Shown in pieces: positions 9,210-18,990 of a stretch of DNA of 35,157 nucleotides. Position 1 is the first letter of the stretch, and each line of letters begins with the position of its first letter. The stretch lies in the NCBI GenBank assembly GCA_003427395.1, contig BFEA01000542.1:609099-644255 (forward strand), given 5' to 3'. Source of the DNA: Chara braunii (Eukaryota; Streptophyta; Charophyceae; Charales; Characeae). The position numbers and the translations under genes were made by a program. Below the pieces are notes generated by a model. That model did not search any database. It saw nothing but the letters and a program-made list of their open reading frames with translations, and was not told the origin of the DNA.

Positions 9210-9385
9210 CCTGACGGCTGAAATATACTTCGGCCCAATTTTTTTTTAATATATTTTTTTTAATGTACGTTTATTCCACAATGTCAATGAGTTGAGGCCG
9301 GGGACCTCACAATTCCACCTGGTGTTATCCCGGCAGCTTCAGCCGGTTCAGCTTAAGGCCTGAGCCCGAGAAAATCCTGACGGCT
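9210..9385 (-). mobile_element. Short retroposon insertion with 10-bp target-site duplication
   Basis: CCTGACGGCT occurs at 9210-9219 and 9376-9385, flanking a 156-bp insert. On the minus strand the insert ends in AATAAACGTACATTAAAAAA and further A-rich sequence, like a polyadenylated retroposon. It carries no open frame. Orientation is inferred from the A tail. Confidence 0.6.
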
Positions 9386-9391
9386 AAGATT

Positions 9392-9405
9392 AAATGTAAC
9401 CTCTA
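9392..9405. repeat. Left target-site duplication of the LINE
   Basis: AAATGTAACCTCTA, repeated exactly at 11841-11854 directly after the LINE poly-A tail. Confidence 0.92.
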
Positions 9406-11840
9406 ATCTGTGTACCTCCTGCCGGAAGAGCACACACCTGCTGTCGACTGGGGAATGAAGAGGGTTGAGCCACAAGAATAGGAAAGGTTTCTCGGTGTAC
9501 AAGTTGCTCTTACCTCATGCGTACTTAGACAGGAGGAGATCCTCCAATCCAGGGTTCTGCAGAAGCTGTGTACCTGGGAGAAGGCGGCACACCTCTCGCT
9601 GTTCGGAAGAGCCCTGGTAATCAATGTAGGCCTGCTCGCTCTTCTTACCTTTGTGGGAAATGTCCGACCAATAGGCAAGAAGACACTAGCGGTGGTTAAA
9701 AGGAAGGCAGCCAAGTTTGTCTGGCGGCCGTATGCGGAGGAAGGGGAGGCAGTAATGTCCAAGGTCGCCTGGGACCTGATCTGTGCTCCTAGACAGGAAG
9801 GGGGATTGGGGATGGCAGATCCTGGCAGAAGGAATCGGGCTATGCTGGCAAGATGGGTATTCAGAGCGATAACTGAGGAAAAGGAAAAACATTGGATCCT
9901 ACTAGCAGATACTATCCTCAGTAGGGAGTGGCAGCTGACCCGGCCAGAGGATGTCTGGGCGTGTGTATGGATGGAGTCTTACCTCAGAAGGAGGATTAAA
10001 TCTGAATTTTGGGGTGCCGTCCTGCAGGCCTGGCGAGCAGTTAAACCGGACATGGTAAGCGAGCCTCACACCAAGCAGGAGGTATTGGCACAGATTCTGT
10101 TTGAAAATCCCCGCATCAGAGGACCAGATGGCAAGATGCTCAAGGCGAACGGGGAATCAGGCAACTTCGGAAGGGCATGGACAGAACGGGGGGTGGTGAG
10201 AGTACGGGACATTTGGGACGAACTGAGAAGGAAACAGGTGCTCGGGGCCCTGCCGGAGGAGTGGTTGCTGATTCTGGCAACATTCCACCCTGACCCAACA
10301 GGAACATGGTATGAACAGTATGGCGAAGGATGAGAAGAGGACGAGGCCTCAAGGATATTCCTCAAGATAGTTGAACAATCGGAGGAAAAAGGCAGTAAGT
10401 TCCAACAGTGGGAACTGGTTGGACTGGAAGGGGAGTTGCAAGTATTGGAGGAGGAGGAAGGGTTTACCACAGTTCCAAAGGGAAGGCTGGAGGAAATCAG
10501 AGTGAGGGAAAGACTAGAGGACGATGGGGATTGGAGGGTCTGGGTTTGGAAGGAGGGGAAACCAATCAAGTATCTGAAAGCGGACCCAAACCAATGGGTC
10601 TGGAGAAGCAGAGGCCCACGAGGCGAGCATGCAAGATTGGACGAATTCTCACTGAGCCTAGCTCAAGAAGTACTGGCCCCGACAAGAACCCCCTTGATGA
10701 CTGCTACGGAGAGGTGGAGCAGAACCTTGCCGATGGATACACCGAAAATTGCACAGGCATTACTGAGTTGTTGGGAGCAAATCGCGGATGCCCCAAATCA
10801 AAGGGCTGCTGTTTTGCTGTGGCTTGAATCTCTACTGGCAACCCCATCTGCTGTTTGGCTAAATAGTAGAGGGATATTGGTGGATATGCAATGTAAGAGA
10901 TGTTTATGGTCGTTTGAATTGACCCCACATGTTTGGTGGGACTGCCCAGCCTCTAGAAGGGTCTGGGAATGGTGGATGAAACAATGGGAAGGTTGGACGG
11001 GGAATGTGTTGAAATGGGACAGGGACTGGGTTCTGCTAGGGGGTCTCCCAGATAACCTTCAGAGAAAAAGTGGTTGGGGGTATGTGGCGCAGGCCATCAA
11101 GCTGTGGGTTTCTGGGTAATCTGGTCGGAGAGGAGTCGCACTGTGTTTGAAGGGAAAATAATGCCGGATCCGGAGATTAAGTCCACCTTCAGACTAATGA
11201 TCCGGTGGACGATCGCAGCAGATTGGAAAAGGAGGGCATTGACTGGTAACAACAGGGCTGTGGGCCGAAGGTGGTTCTCAGAAACATGGGGTCAGGGTGG
11301 TGGGTTAGTCTCAGTTAGCATGGAAGGGAAGGTTTGTTTTGTAGATTGGTTGTTGAACTAAGTGAGTAGAGGTAGCCTAGAACAAACCAGGCGCACTCGG
11401 TTTTATCCGCAGTAGGAGGCAGGAGGGTTGCGGGGGGTTGAGAGTGCCCAGGACAGTAGAAGGACCGTGTTCCTCTCTGCCGGAATAGGCGGAGGCTAAC
11501 TGGGGATTTTACCCCAGATAGGCTAGTTGTAGGTCCTTAGGTGTAGGGTCACAATGGTAAGGAAGATCAGAAAACCGGATTTATGGAAAAAGATCTGAAG
11601 TTGGCGTTTCGTATATACTGGTAGCTCCTTGGAGAATTTTTTTTTTCTTTGAACTTTGTGAGTAGTCAAGAAAATGTTTAACAAAGTTGTTGGGGTTAGC
11701 CCCACGGTAGGAATGTTGAACCCTGGTTAAGGGGAATTCAGCAGGTGACGGTTTTTGTTCCGGGTTGTTTGTGAGGGATTCCCGGCCTCAAAATTCAATT
11801 TAATGGATTCCCCGCCTTTTCCCAAAAAAAAATAAATAAA
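9406..11840 (+). mobile_element. 5'-truncated L1-type LINE insertion
   Basis: The insertion is bounded by a 14-bp duplication, AAATGTAACCTCTA, at 9392-9405 and 11841-11854, and ends in an A-rich tail (11824-11840). The body encodes the C-terminal part of a LINE ORF2 and then about 460 bp of 3' UTR (11362-11823). The endonuclease and most of the reverse transcriptase are absent, as expected from incomplete reverse transcription. Truncation, poly-A and target duplication together define target-primed retrotransposition. Confidence 0.93.
9412..11361 (+). pseudogene. LINE ORF2 C-terminal fragment (post-RT region and zf-RVT-like zinc finger)
   Basis: One frame runs from about 9412 to 11119, interrupted by in-frame stops TAG at 9479 and TGA at 10331. 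A shift near 11105-11119 then moves it to another frame, which ends at TAA 11359. Recognisable parts are ERFLGVQV (near 9482), typical of LINE RT where YLGV follows the fingers/palm; LSLFGRALVINVGLL (near 9590); EGGLGMADPGRRNRAML (near 9800), the usual GGLG..N.A block; a CKRC...H...C zinc finger with cysteines at 10892, 10901 and 10943 and His at 10928, followed by PASRRVWEWW; and WVIWSERSRTVFEG near the end. Without endonuclease and catalytic RT, and with stops, it cannot mobilise. I am sure of the class, less so of the clade. Confidence 0.9.
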
Positions 11841-11854
11841 AAATGTAACCTCTA
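11841..11854. repeat. Right target-site duplication of the LINE
   Basis: Exact copy of 9392-9405, immediately after the LINE A-rich tail. Confidence 0.92.
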
Positions 11855-12022
11855 TGAAGTCCCATTGAGAGTAATTCCTCGCTCTGGCCTCTATCAACGC
11901 CTACAAGGTAAATAAAACTCCCCACTCTAAAGCTATGTAAAAGGATTCTATGAACGGTTAATTATGCACTACGCGACCCTATAGTAACCCGAAGTAGATC
12001 GGCAGGTCGTCAAGCCACCAAT
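11855..12022 (+). other. Leader upstream of Gypsy gag, no recognised LTR
   Basis: 168 bp between the LINE duplication and the gag ATG. I looked for a plant-type tRNA-Met primer site and for a direct repeat shared with sequence after integrase, and saw neither. The 5' LTR is missing, diverged or outside recognition by eye. Confidence 0.5.
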
Positions 12023-13153
12023 ATGGATGTCAATCAGGCACCAAATGTGGGAGGGGCCCCAACCCCTCGAGCACACGCGCCAACGACCCGGCCCGATCTA
12101 TACCTTTTTTATCTTGTGCATCATCTGGCCAGAGCATGGCTAGCCACACTGCGCGCACAACAATATGACAATGATGAAGCTAGGATCCACATCCCCGCCA
12201 GGTTAGGAGGGGATGCGCACCACTGGTTTACCACTTATGTATGGGTCGATCTTCCGACCTTCGAAAGAGACTTCTTAAATAGGTTCGATTACATCCACCC
12301 TAAGCAGGCTTTCTTCATGATCAAAGACCGAGTTCAGAAGCCCCTCGAATCCAGCACCAAATACCACAATAGGTTTTATAGGTTGTTTGTTAAGTCAGAA
12401 CGAGGTGAAAATGTCGGAAGGGATTTGTTTATCGATGGGCTTCGTAGTCGAACGATGAGGGCGAAACTGCGAAAGCAGTTTTCCCCCATCAATTACACCG
12501 TGCAACAAATCATGGAGGCTGCAAAAGAGATGGAGAGAAAGTTCGCTGCTAGTTTCCTAGAAGGGGAGGACCACGCTAAGGAAGGGGATTCTTCAAAATT
12601 AGCCAGAGCGAAAGCCGAGTTAGTTGCGCTCCAAAACAAATTTGAAAACATGACCTTTGTCTCTGGCCCCGTCACTTACCTAAGAACGATACCTGACACA
12701 ACCACGGGGCTGCCCGTGATGGTCGCCCCTACACCTCCCCCACCCGCGCCTCCCACGGACCCCCCCGCGAAACCAAGTGAGCCTAACGCAATACTGGAGT
12801 TGACCCGAACGTTAGTTAGTCTGATGTCAAAGGGCAAGAAGGAACAACGTGAGCACAATGCCCGAATAGAGTCTATGATGAGATCAATGCACCCTATTGT
12901 TGTACGAGCTACACCCATGACACAGGCACCAGCCCTCGCTCAGGCAGTGGGCGGCGCGGTGGCTAATTTAGGCGTCTGCTACACGTGTCACCAGCCCGGT
13001 TATCTAGCCAGGGATTGCCCCAACCGACCAGCCCAAGTACTGGTAGGGGTTGCCCCTGTGGCAGCAACACCAGTAGCCAACGGGCCAAGAAGAGTTGGCA
13101 TGATGATCGAAGAAATAGAGGGAGGGGGAAGCACGATGGTTACCACCGAGTAA
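12023..13153 (+). CDS. gag: Gypsy Gag polyprotein with atypical zinc knuckle
   Basis: 376 codons, ATG start, uninterrupted. Residues about 50-175 match the plant retrotransposon Gag domain pattern: ARLGGDAHHWFTTY, then F...F...I, YHNRFYRLF and FIDGLRSRTMRAKLRKQF. A proline-rich linker follows (near residues 235-260). Near the C-terminus, C319, C322 and C332 form a CCHC-type knuckle (CYTCHQPGYLARDC), but position 327, where the histidine should be, is tyrosine. Gag would form the particle and package RNA. The altered knuckle may weaken RNA binding, or H323 may substitute; that is inference. Protease lies downstream in a different, broken frame. The open frame suggests gag decays more slowly here than pol, or was spared by chance. 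Confidence 0.9.
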   Translation: MDVNQAPNVGGAPTPRAHAPTTRPDLYLFYLVHHLARAWLATLRAQQYDNDEARIHIPARLGGDAHHWFTTYVWVDLPTFERDFLNRFDYIHPKQAFFMIKDRVQKPLESSTKYHNRFYRLFVKSERGENVGRDLFIDGLRSRTMRAKLRKQFSPINYTVQQIMEAAKEMERKFAASFLEGEDHAKEGDSSKLARAKAELVALQNKFENMTFVSGPVTYLRTIPDTTTGLPVMVAPTPPPPAPPTDPPAKPSEPNAILELTRTLVSLMSKGKKEQREHNARIESMMRSMHPIVVRATPMTQAPALAQAVGGAVANLGVCYTCHQPGYLARDCPNRPAQVLVGVAPVAATPVANGPRRVGMMIEEIEGGGSTMVTTE

Positions 13154-13408
13154 GCTGTCGAACTCATCCCGCTCGATCGGTACATCTCGTTGGGTTACCC
13201 AGGGATGGGAATGATTGAAACCATCCAACCAGCGAACGAACAACGGAAAATTGCGGAATGGAGACCGTCCCCCGGAGAAATGGAGTCTGGCGGCCCTACC
13301 TTCGTTACGGGAGAAATTGATGTTTCGAATATTGTCCGAGCCCTGGATCAGCGGATCCCCTTGCCTATCGGACACCGGTTGTCCATATCGGAACAGGCAA
13401 ATGAGTGA

Positions 13409-13850
13409 ATGTTGCAGCATTGCAGGGCAAACCGTTTCCGGTTTGCCCTCACAAAGCAGGCAGCCATCAAAGGGAAAGCCCTCGACCGCGAGGACAAACC
13501 CGATGTCCCCAGCACCTCGGAGCCGATACGGTTAGGACTCATTCGGAAAGATGATCATTTCCTTCGCATTAAGGCCATTTCGTGGAAATCCGCGGAATGT
13601 GACGTTGAAGTTTGGGGAACTCCATACAATGCTTTGATTCAGGGGCCGCGGTCCTAGCCATTTCCTTGAAAGTTGTAGAACGAGCAGGAAGAAGAAAGGA
13701 TCTTATCCCATTGGCAGAAGGAGATCACCTCGTCTCCGCCGACAAGGAAAAAATCAAGGTGGTAGGAAGGATGGTGAACGTTGCGTTTCGATTGGGAAAA
13801 GATACAGATATCAGATTGTCGCTAGTGATTCAAGGGGCGATTAGTATCAA
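13409..13850 (+). pseudogene. Gypsy aspartic protease remnant, frameshifted at the active site
   Basis: The first part, in frame with 13409, ends in CDVEVWGTPYNALIQG. The frame then shifts near 13633 to the one with FDSGAAVLAISLKVVERAGRR and GDHLVSADKEKIKVVGRMVNVAF. The retropepsin catalytic triad DSG is encoded at 13636-13644 in the second frame, so the motif survives but is disconnected from its N-terminal strand. The protease would cleave Gag-Pol. A 51-bp tandem duplication immediately follows (13798-13899), also unusual for an intact element. Confidence 0.8.
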
Positions 13851-13899
13851 AGATACAGATATCGGGTTGTCACTAGTGATTCAGCACGAAATCCAGACC
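13798..13899 (+). repeat. 51-bp tandem duplication in the PR-RT linker
   Basis: AAAGATACAGATATC and CTAGTGATTCA recur in order at a 51-bp offset (13798 and 13849). The reading frame is kept (KDTDI.LSLVIQ twice). Confidence 0.85.
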
Positions 13900-14812
13900 G
13901 GGACGCACCCACCAATCCATTGCAAACCATACCGATATTCCCTTGCCGAACGAAAAACCGCATTGGAACGAATTAGGGAGTTAAGGTTGGATTGAACCAG
14001 CTAGCGGGCCATGGTCATTCCCTGTAGTCTAAGTTCCAAAGAAAAACGGGTCGATTTGCATATGCATCGATTATAGAAAGTTGAACGATATCACGATCAA
14101 AGATGAATACCCCCTCGCCCGGATTGATGATTTGCTGCATGCGATTGGGTGTGATAGTAAGTTTGATATCCATCATGGGTTCCATCATATCCTTGTCAAG
14201 GAGGAGGATCGACCGAAGACAGCGTTCGTACTATTCGAAAGTACGTGGTAGTGGGTTTGTTGTCCTATGGGGATATGCAATGCAGCGGTCACCTTTCAAA
14301 GGGCGATGAACATCACCTTTCAGAACTTCGTCAATAAGACTCGACTGACCCAGGGCACGATCAATTTTTGCATCATTGTGTACATGGATGATATCTCAAT
14401 GTATTCTGAATCATTCTACGGGCACGCTCAGCACATTGAATGAACGCATGGCGTGTTGCGAGACGCTGGATTTAAGATCGCGCTGGAGAAGAGTGAGTTC
14501 TTCCTCTCAGAGATCCAGTTCCTGGGGTATGTGGTGACTCGAGGGGGCTTGAGACCAGATTCGAGAAAAGTCGAAGCAATTCGAGAGGGCCCCACGCCTA
14601 CGTCACTGACGCAGGTTCGAGCCTTTCTGGGATTGGCCTCGTACTACTGGAGATTTATTAAGGGGTTTGGGGCAATTGCTCGGCCTCTAACGAACCTCCT
14701 ACGGAAGGACCAGCCACTGAAGTGGGACACGGATTGCGAACAAGCCTTTGTCACCCTGAAGGAGGCTCTGGCTTTCGCACCTATTATGATTCGGCCTCCT
14801 CCTGGGAACTAG
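13884..14812 (+). pseudogene. Gypsy reverse transcriptase remnant
   Basis: The N-terminal part matches the Ty3 RT opening (HEIQTGTHPPIHCKPYRYSL), then the frame breaks repeatedly between about 13990 and 14380. The catalytic YMDD lies at 14381-14392 in frame with what follows. Next come LGYVVTRGGLRPDSRKVEAI, RAFLGLASYYWRFIKGFGAI and ARPLTNLLRKDQPLKWD, the characteristic connection region of Ty3 RT. A TAG at 14810 ends the frame before RNase H. RT would copy the genomic RNA, but here it is non-functional. Family assignment is very secure. Confidence 0.93.
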
Positions 14813-15190
14813 TTCATTCTCATTACGGACTGGCAACCTGAGGCGATCTCCGCTATTTTGGTCCAGAAGGGGAAGGACGGTCGCGAACACATCATCGAGT
14901 ACGCTTCGCGAACTGTACCTGAAGAGAGAAGGAACGATTCGGCCCCACAAGGCCAGTGCTACGCAATCGTCTGGGGAATTCACCACTTCCATCCGTATCT
15001 ATAAGGACAGAAGTTCCTCCTCGTCACGGATCATGAGCCCCTGCTAGCTCTCAAAAGACTCACCAACTACACGGGCATGATTGGATTATGGGCTTCCGGC
15101 TGCAGGAGTACGACTTCGACATCATTCATCGAAAGATGGAAAAGCACGGGAACGGGAACAGATTGACACGACCGCATCGGCCAAACAAGG
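14813..15190 (+). pseudogene. Gypsy RNase H remnant
   Basis: Continues the RT frame past the TAG: ITDWQPEAISAILVQ carries the first catalytic Asp (14828), then EYASRTVPEER, YAIVWGIHHFHPYL and VTDHEPLLALKRL. There is a TAA at 15002 and a frameshift near 15085, after which GFRLQEYDFDIIHRK appears in another frame. RNase H would remove the RNA strand of the hybrid. It is broken by at least two lesions. Confidence 0.88.
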
Positions 15191-15293
15191 TGGCAAAAGG
15201 TGAAGAGATTCTCTGTGGGAGGAGACGGAGCCAGCCAAGGGACCGCCATATGGAGAAATGGCCATTCTCCCCCGACCTTCCAGGAAGTGACAA

Positions 15294-15887
15294 GTGAACA
15301 CGATGGCGATGGGTGGGGAAGGTAACTCTAGAGGTCATCTTTCTCCCCTCTCATCCTCTTCCTTTCTCTCCTTGCCTGACATGTTCGGTTACTTTTGCGA
15401 AGCAATATCGCGCGTATATTCGGTCCCTATGCATCCTAGTGGGGAAGGGTATGTGGAATGGATAGATTGTCAACAGTGTGTCTCCCGAGCTTACGGCTCC
15501 TGTATTCAATATAGGAGCTCAGAATCTGATAGACCCTGGTTATGTCCCTTCTGTCGCACCGACAAAATCCCGACGGAGGCTCGATTCCTCGAAGCCACGT
15601 CCGAAGGATTAGAAAAGCCACGCCGATTTTGGCGTGCCGAAGTATGGGCAGATGCCTTCCTGATAGCTACAGTGGTCGGTAACTCCCTCCGAGAATTCAC
15701 CAAGGAAGATCAGAGGCGGGCTAACGAGAGGGCACAGGATTGCCGATGGAACGACGGACGGCTAGAAAAACGAGAGACTGATGGCAGTGGGATCTGGATG
15801 TCAGTACCCCATCCGTTTATGAGGTACGACTGGGTTAAGTCACCCCATGAGGAAACCGCCGCTCACTTCTCTGCCATGATCACATGA
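15294..15887 (+). pseudogene. PHD-finger-like segment plus integrase N-terminal remnant
   Basis: An open frame without an ATG at its start (first codon GTG), so it is part of a longer pol. It contains C59-x2-C62-x7-C70-x13-C84-x2-C87 ending in PWLCPFC, with a preceding W-I-D. This resembles the second half of a PHD finger (xWxxCxxC...HGxC...WxCPxC), with tyrosine-glycine where His-Gly is usual; an isolated C35 could belong to the first half. The segment ends in HEETAAHFS, which looks like the His part of the integrase HHCC domain. The Cys part (NCPVC) is in a different frame just downstream (15886 on). PHD fingers read histone tails. Such a role here is inference. Confidence 0.6.
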
Positions 15888-16842
15888 CGATGTTAAATTC
15901 ATTGTTAAGAACTGTCCAGTCTGCGTGGCGGATAAGGCGCTGATTCAGCCGCCTAGGTCGATAGTGCCTACTGTAGTCGAACGGCCATTCCAAAAGGTTA
16001 GCATGGATACCACAGATATTATTGCGCCCCCTGGACCGAATAGCTGCGAGTATTCAATTCCTTTGATATTCGTGGATCATTTCTAGAAATGGATCAAGGC
16101 CTACCCGTGTAAAACGCGACAGACAACGGAGATCGTGTGGTATGTCAACCATTTCCTCGGAATGCATCAGAATACCGAGGAAATTTTAACGGACAACGAG
16201 GCGGAATTCGAAGGGGAAGTCTTAAGGAGCCTAGTCATACATGGCGTCTCCATCCGTAATACAACTCCTCATATGTCACAATCGAACGAACTGGTAGAAA
16301 ATACAAATAGGGTAATCAAGACGGCCTTGCGGCGAAATATCGCGGCCACAGATGCGAGACCTTGGCCTGATATCGTAAACCACATCCTGGCTATCCACCG
16401 GGGGACCCCTCATGAGTCCACCGGCCTGACCCCTTTTCAGCTACAGACTAATAGTGTGGTCTGTGTGGCTCTACTAAACTTGAACGACGAAGCGACCCTA
16501 GCACGAAGGACCACGAGGGCTTGCTACGCCGGATGGTCCAAAACACCAACATCTCGCACCGTGGATCCCCCCCAAAAGATAATAGCGGTCCTCAAGTACC
16601 GAATGTCGCAAGTGTCAGCACCTCAATGGTCACACCACCAATACCACGTCAACAAAATACTAACGCCGCCGTGCTGTAAAATAGGCAGCATGACCCCAGT
16701 GAAAATACTGTTGCCGCTGTGCCATAAAATAGGCAGCATGACCCCACTGAAAGTGTTGCTGCCGCTATGCCAAAAAAATGGCAGCATTTCCTCCTCAAAG
16801 AAAGTTGTCGCCAAGCCAACATTTCGGCAGCATAACCCCTAA
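15886..16842 (+). pseudogene. Gypsy integrase (HHCC end and DDE core), one stop
   Basis: KNCPVCVADKAL gives the CxxC of the zinc-binding domain. The catalytic core has D in VSMDTTD (16006), D in LTDNEAEF (16192) and E in NELVENTNRV (16297), with 34 residues between the second and third, close to the DD35E spacing. A TAG at 16084 interrupts it. The usual TDNG reads TDNE. Integrase would insert the cDNA, and the lesion makes this copy inactive. After the core, a 16-residue unit ending GSMTP occurs about three times in frame. Confidence 0.9.
16650..16810 (+). repeat. 48-bp tandem repeat at the integrase C-terminus
   Basis: Three in-frame units start near 16652, 16703 and 16754, sharing AAAATAGGCAGCATGACCCC. 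A further CGGCAGCATAACCCC occurs at 16825. Spacing by eye is 48-51 bp. Confidence 0.75.
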
Positions 16843-16850
16843 TGAACCCT

Positions 16851-17065
16851 TACCGTTCACTATGGAGTTGGACAACACCTCCTCCTCCGGTACTCTTGTA
16901 GGCCTCTAGCACCTTCTCCCAGCAGACCACCATTCCACCATCAGAATCTCCCTTCCCCCAGCACCAGACTCAAATGCAGCAGCAAGCCAACACTCAACGA
17001 GTGAAAGCTTCAGCAACACTGCCATATTTGTGAGGCTGCTGGGTGGAGCGCTGGTTTTTATGGCC
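16851..17065. other. Spacer after the Gypsy coding remains
   Basis: About 215 bp with no recognised gene. It would be the place for a 3' UTR and LTR, but no direct repeat with 11855-12022 is evident. Confidence 0.5.
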
Positions 17066-17246
17066 AGTTGGGTGCAATCACAATTTCAGTTTAAAATCCA
17101 CTTGATGCATCCCTCGAATACAACACATCCCCGCCGAACTCTAAAACTGCGTTGTATACATTCACTATTTTTCTTGCGTCAGCATAATATTTGCAAAATG
17201 GTGACCGAAGCGCATTTTCAAACTGAGACCGTGACTGCGCCCTAGT
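17066..17246. mobile_element. Foldback MITE, second type
   Basis: GGGTGCAATCAC...TTTCAGTTTAAAATCCACTT at the left is the diverged complement of AAGCGCATTTTCAAACTGAG...GTGACTGCGCCC at the right (ends about 17070 and 17242). The arms are less similar than in the 6742 family, implying greater age. Confidence 0.65.
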
Positions 17247-17361
17247 TTTCCCTCTTTTATTTTTCTCTGCCTCCTCTTCCCCTTTCTCTTTCCAGGGGCA
17301 CGGTCCCACTAACCAAAGGATAGGACGGGATTGAAGACATGCGACATGGGATAATTGTTTT

Positions 17362-17406
17362 ACGGGGTAACTTCAATAGAGTCGCAAAAATAAGTTATAA
17401 TTGCAC
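17362..17406 (+). mobile_element. Half copy of the snapback MITE
   Basis: GGTAACTTCAATAGAGTCGC and AGTTATAATTGCACT match the left terminus of the element at 6742. The right half is missing. Confidence 0.75.
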
Positions 17407-17640
17407 TGGATAACCGTCCCACCGCCTGAATTGGGGCGGCGCAGCGCTACCGGGAGCGTTGTGCTCGCCCGGGCCGAAACGACGGGTGTACCAACGCGCG
17501 TCGAGACACGAAGCTGCGATGGCACTTTCACGAGGGCACGACGGGTCAATATTCTTTGTGGCGATGGCGCTTCTTAGAGACTTCAGTGGATGCGGAGACA
17601 GGAGGAGTGTGTGGTTTGAGGGGCATGTGGTTGAGTAGCC

Positions 17641-17668
<28 letters not shown>
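17641..17668 (+). repeat. G28 homopolymer
   Basis: 28 consecutive G residues, capable of G-quadruplex formation. The length is likely uncertain in a short-read assembly. Confidence 0.9.
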
Positions 17669-17671
<3 letters not shown>

Positions 17672-18757
17672 GTGGCATAGGGTTATAACGCCACTCCTTC
17701 TGTCCTCTATGTTTAATCTTTGTTTCTCGCTTCTCCGGTTCTTTGCTGTCATGGGTCGTTGGATGTGGACTAAATTCTTTGTGAAGCTGTGCTGATAGGC
17801 TTGACATGGTCATTCACAACGCAACCGCGTTCGGGGAGTAAAAGCGAGGCAGGAGCGTCCCAATAATCTCTTCTGGTTGGTGCACTTTACCGTAAGGCTA
17901 TACTATCACCAGTTGTGGGGAGGAGGAGTGACTCCTTCTATAGGAAGAGGCAGGGGCTGAGTTTGGTCTGGGCAGCGGTCGGGCAGTTGGATAAGGGGAC
18001 TGCTGGAGCTGAGCGGTGCGTGGTGGTCTGCAGTGATTGGTGATTTCAGGTAAAGTTCAAGGCGGCATCATATAGCGACGAAAGATCTTAGTGCAACATT
18101 TTTCATAATTTAACCCTAAAGTACTACTCCGTTAGATGATTTGAGGTTAGGGATGTCTCATTGCTGTTTTGATATTTTGTGATATTTTCTGAGCTCGACA
18201 TCTGATGGAAGATCTGTAAATCTGATTTTTGTCTGATTTTTGTCTGATTCTCAATTCACAATTTCCTTTTTTCATAAATTGATGGTCGAAGTTTACAATT
18301 GACTATTTTGTTCTGTGCTCATATAACCATCTAAATTAGTCTTCAGATTACAACATCTGGTAAATTTTCTGACCTACTTTCTATCTCAAATTCTCAAATA
18401 ACAATTCTAGTCGGATATTCGAATTCGTAAAATTTTTATACTTGCTGGCATGAAATTTATAAGTATATTCTGATGTTGATTTTCAAAAAACCTATCGAAA
18501 GTCCTATTTGGACATCCTATTCGTAAATACTAAAAATAGTTCATACATGTTTTCTAAATTTCGTCGTAGATCGATTTTCTAAATTGTCATGATTCTATTT
18601 TATAATTTGTCATGATTCAATTTTTTAATTTGTTAATGATTCATGATGAACTCTGCATGGCGTGATTTTCCATGTCCCATTTACTGTTTTCTGATAAGGT
18701 TTCTTTCATTGGAGACTGTTAGCAAAGGTTCTTAGGTGTGCCTGTTGCCGTCATAAT
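17669..18757. other. Non-coding, AT-rich stretch
   Basis: No frame longer than chance and no recognised repeat. The part from about 18100 to 18720 is strongly AT-rich, with repeats of TTTTTGTCTGAT near 18224-18248. Confidence 0.6.
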
Positions 18758-18990
18758 TATGGATCTGCGGTTTTTCGATGCCAGAACGACGCTGGTCGGT
18801 GCTGGGGTGTTGCCCTGTAACCTGCGACGCAGGAGCATGAGACCTGGTAGAGAGATCTGGGGTTGCTTAGGGGCGGGCATCTCACAGAATAATCAAGGGT
18901 TGCTGCTTGGAGGATGTCGGTCGGAGCTGGGGTGAGTTGTGCTGCCCTGTAACCTAGCGGTGGGGGTGTGAGGCTGGGCAGACCCAGGCA
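18758..18990 (+). mobile_element. Dimeric retroposon copy A
   Basis: Module 1 has ACGCTGGTCGGTGCTGGGGT...CTGTAACC and a CCTGC-GAC-GCAGG hairpin. Module 2 has GGTCGGAGCTGGGGTG...CTGTAACC. The TGTAACC cores are 132 bp apart. No A-tailed 3' end is visible, so the copy is 3'-incomplete or its 3' part is diverged. Confidence 0.7.

Larger units (their letters stand above)
12023..16850 (+). mobile_element. Degenerate Ty3/Gypsy retrotransposon (gag-PR-RT-RH-finger-IN)
   Basis: The domain order gag, aspartic protease, reverse transcriptase, RNase H, integrase is diagnostic of Ty3/Gypsy (Metaviridae-type plant retroelement). Gag is open, while pol is cut by stops and frameshifts. No LTR pair was identified, so the ends given are those of the coding remains. 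A cysteine-rich PHD-like segment lies between RNase H and integrase, and an in-frame triplicated 48-bp unit follows the integrase core. No chromodomain was seen at the C-terminus. Confidence 0.93.

Noticed and set aside
9403-9762. 119-aa minus-strand frame
   Set aside because: Shadow of the LINE ORF2 fragment on the plus strand.
10066-10569. 167-aa Ser-rich minus-strand frame
   Set aside because: Lies antisense to LINE ORF2 and has no recognisable motif.
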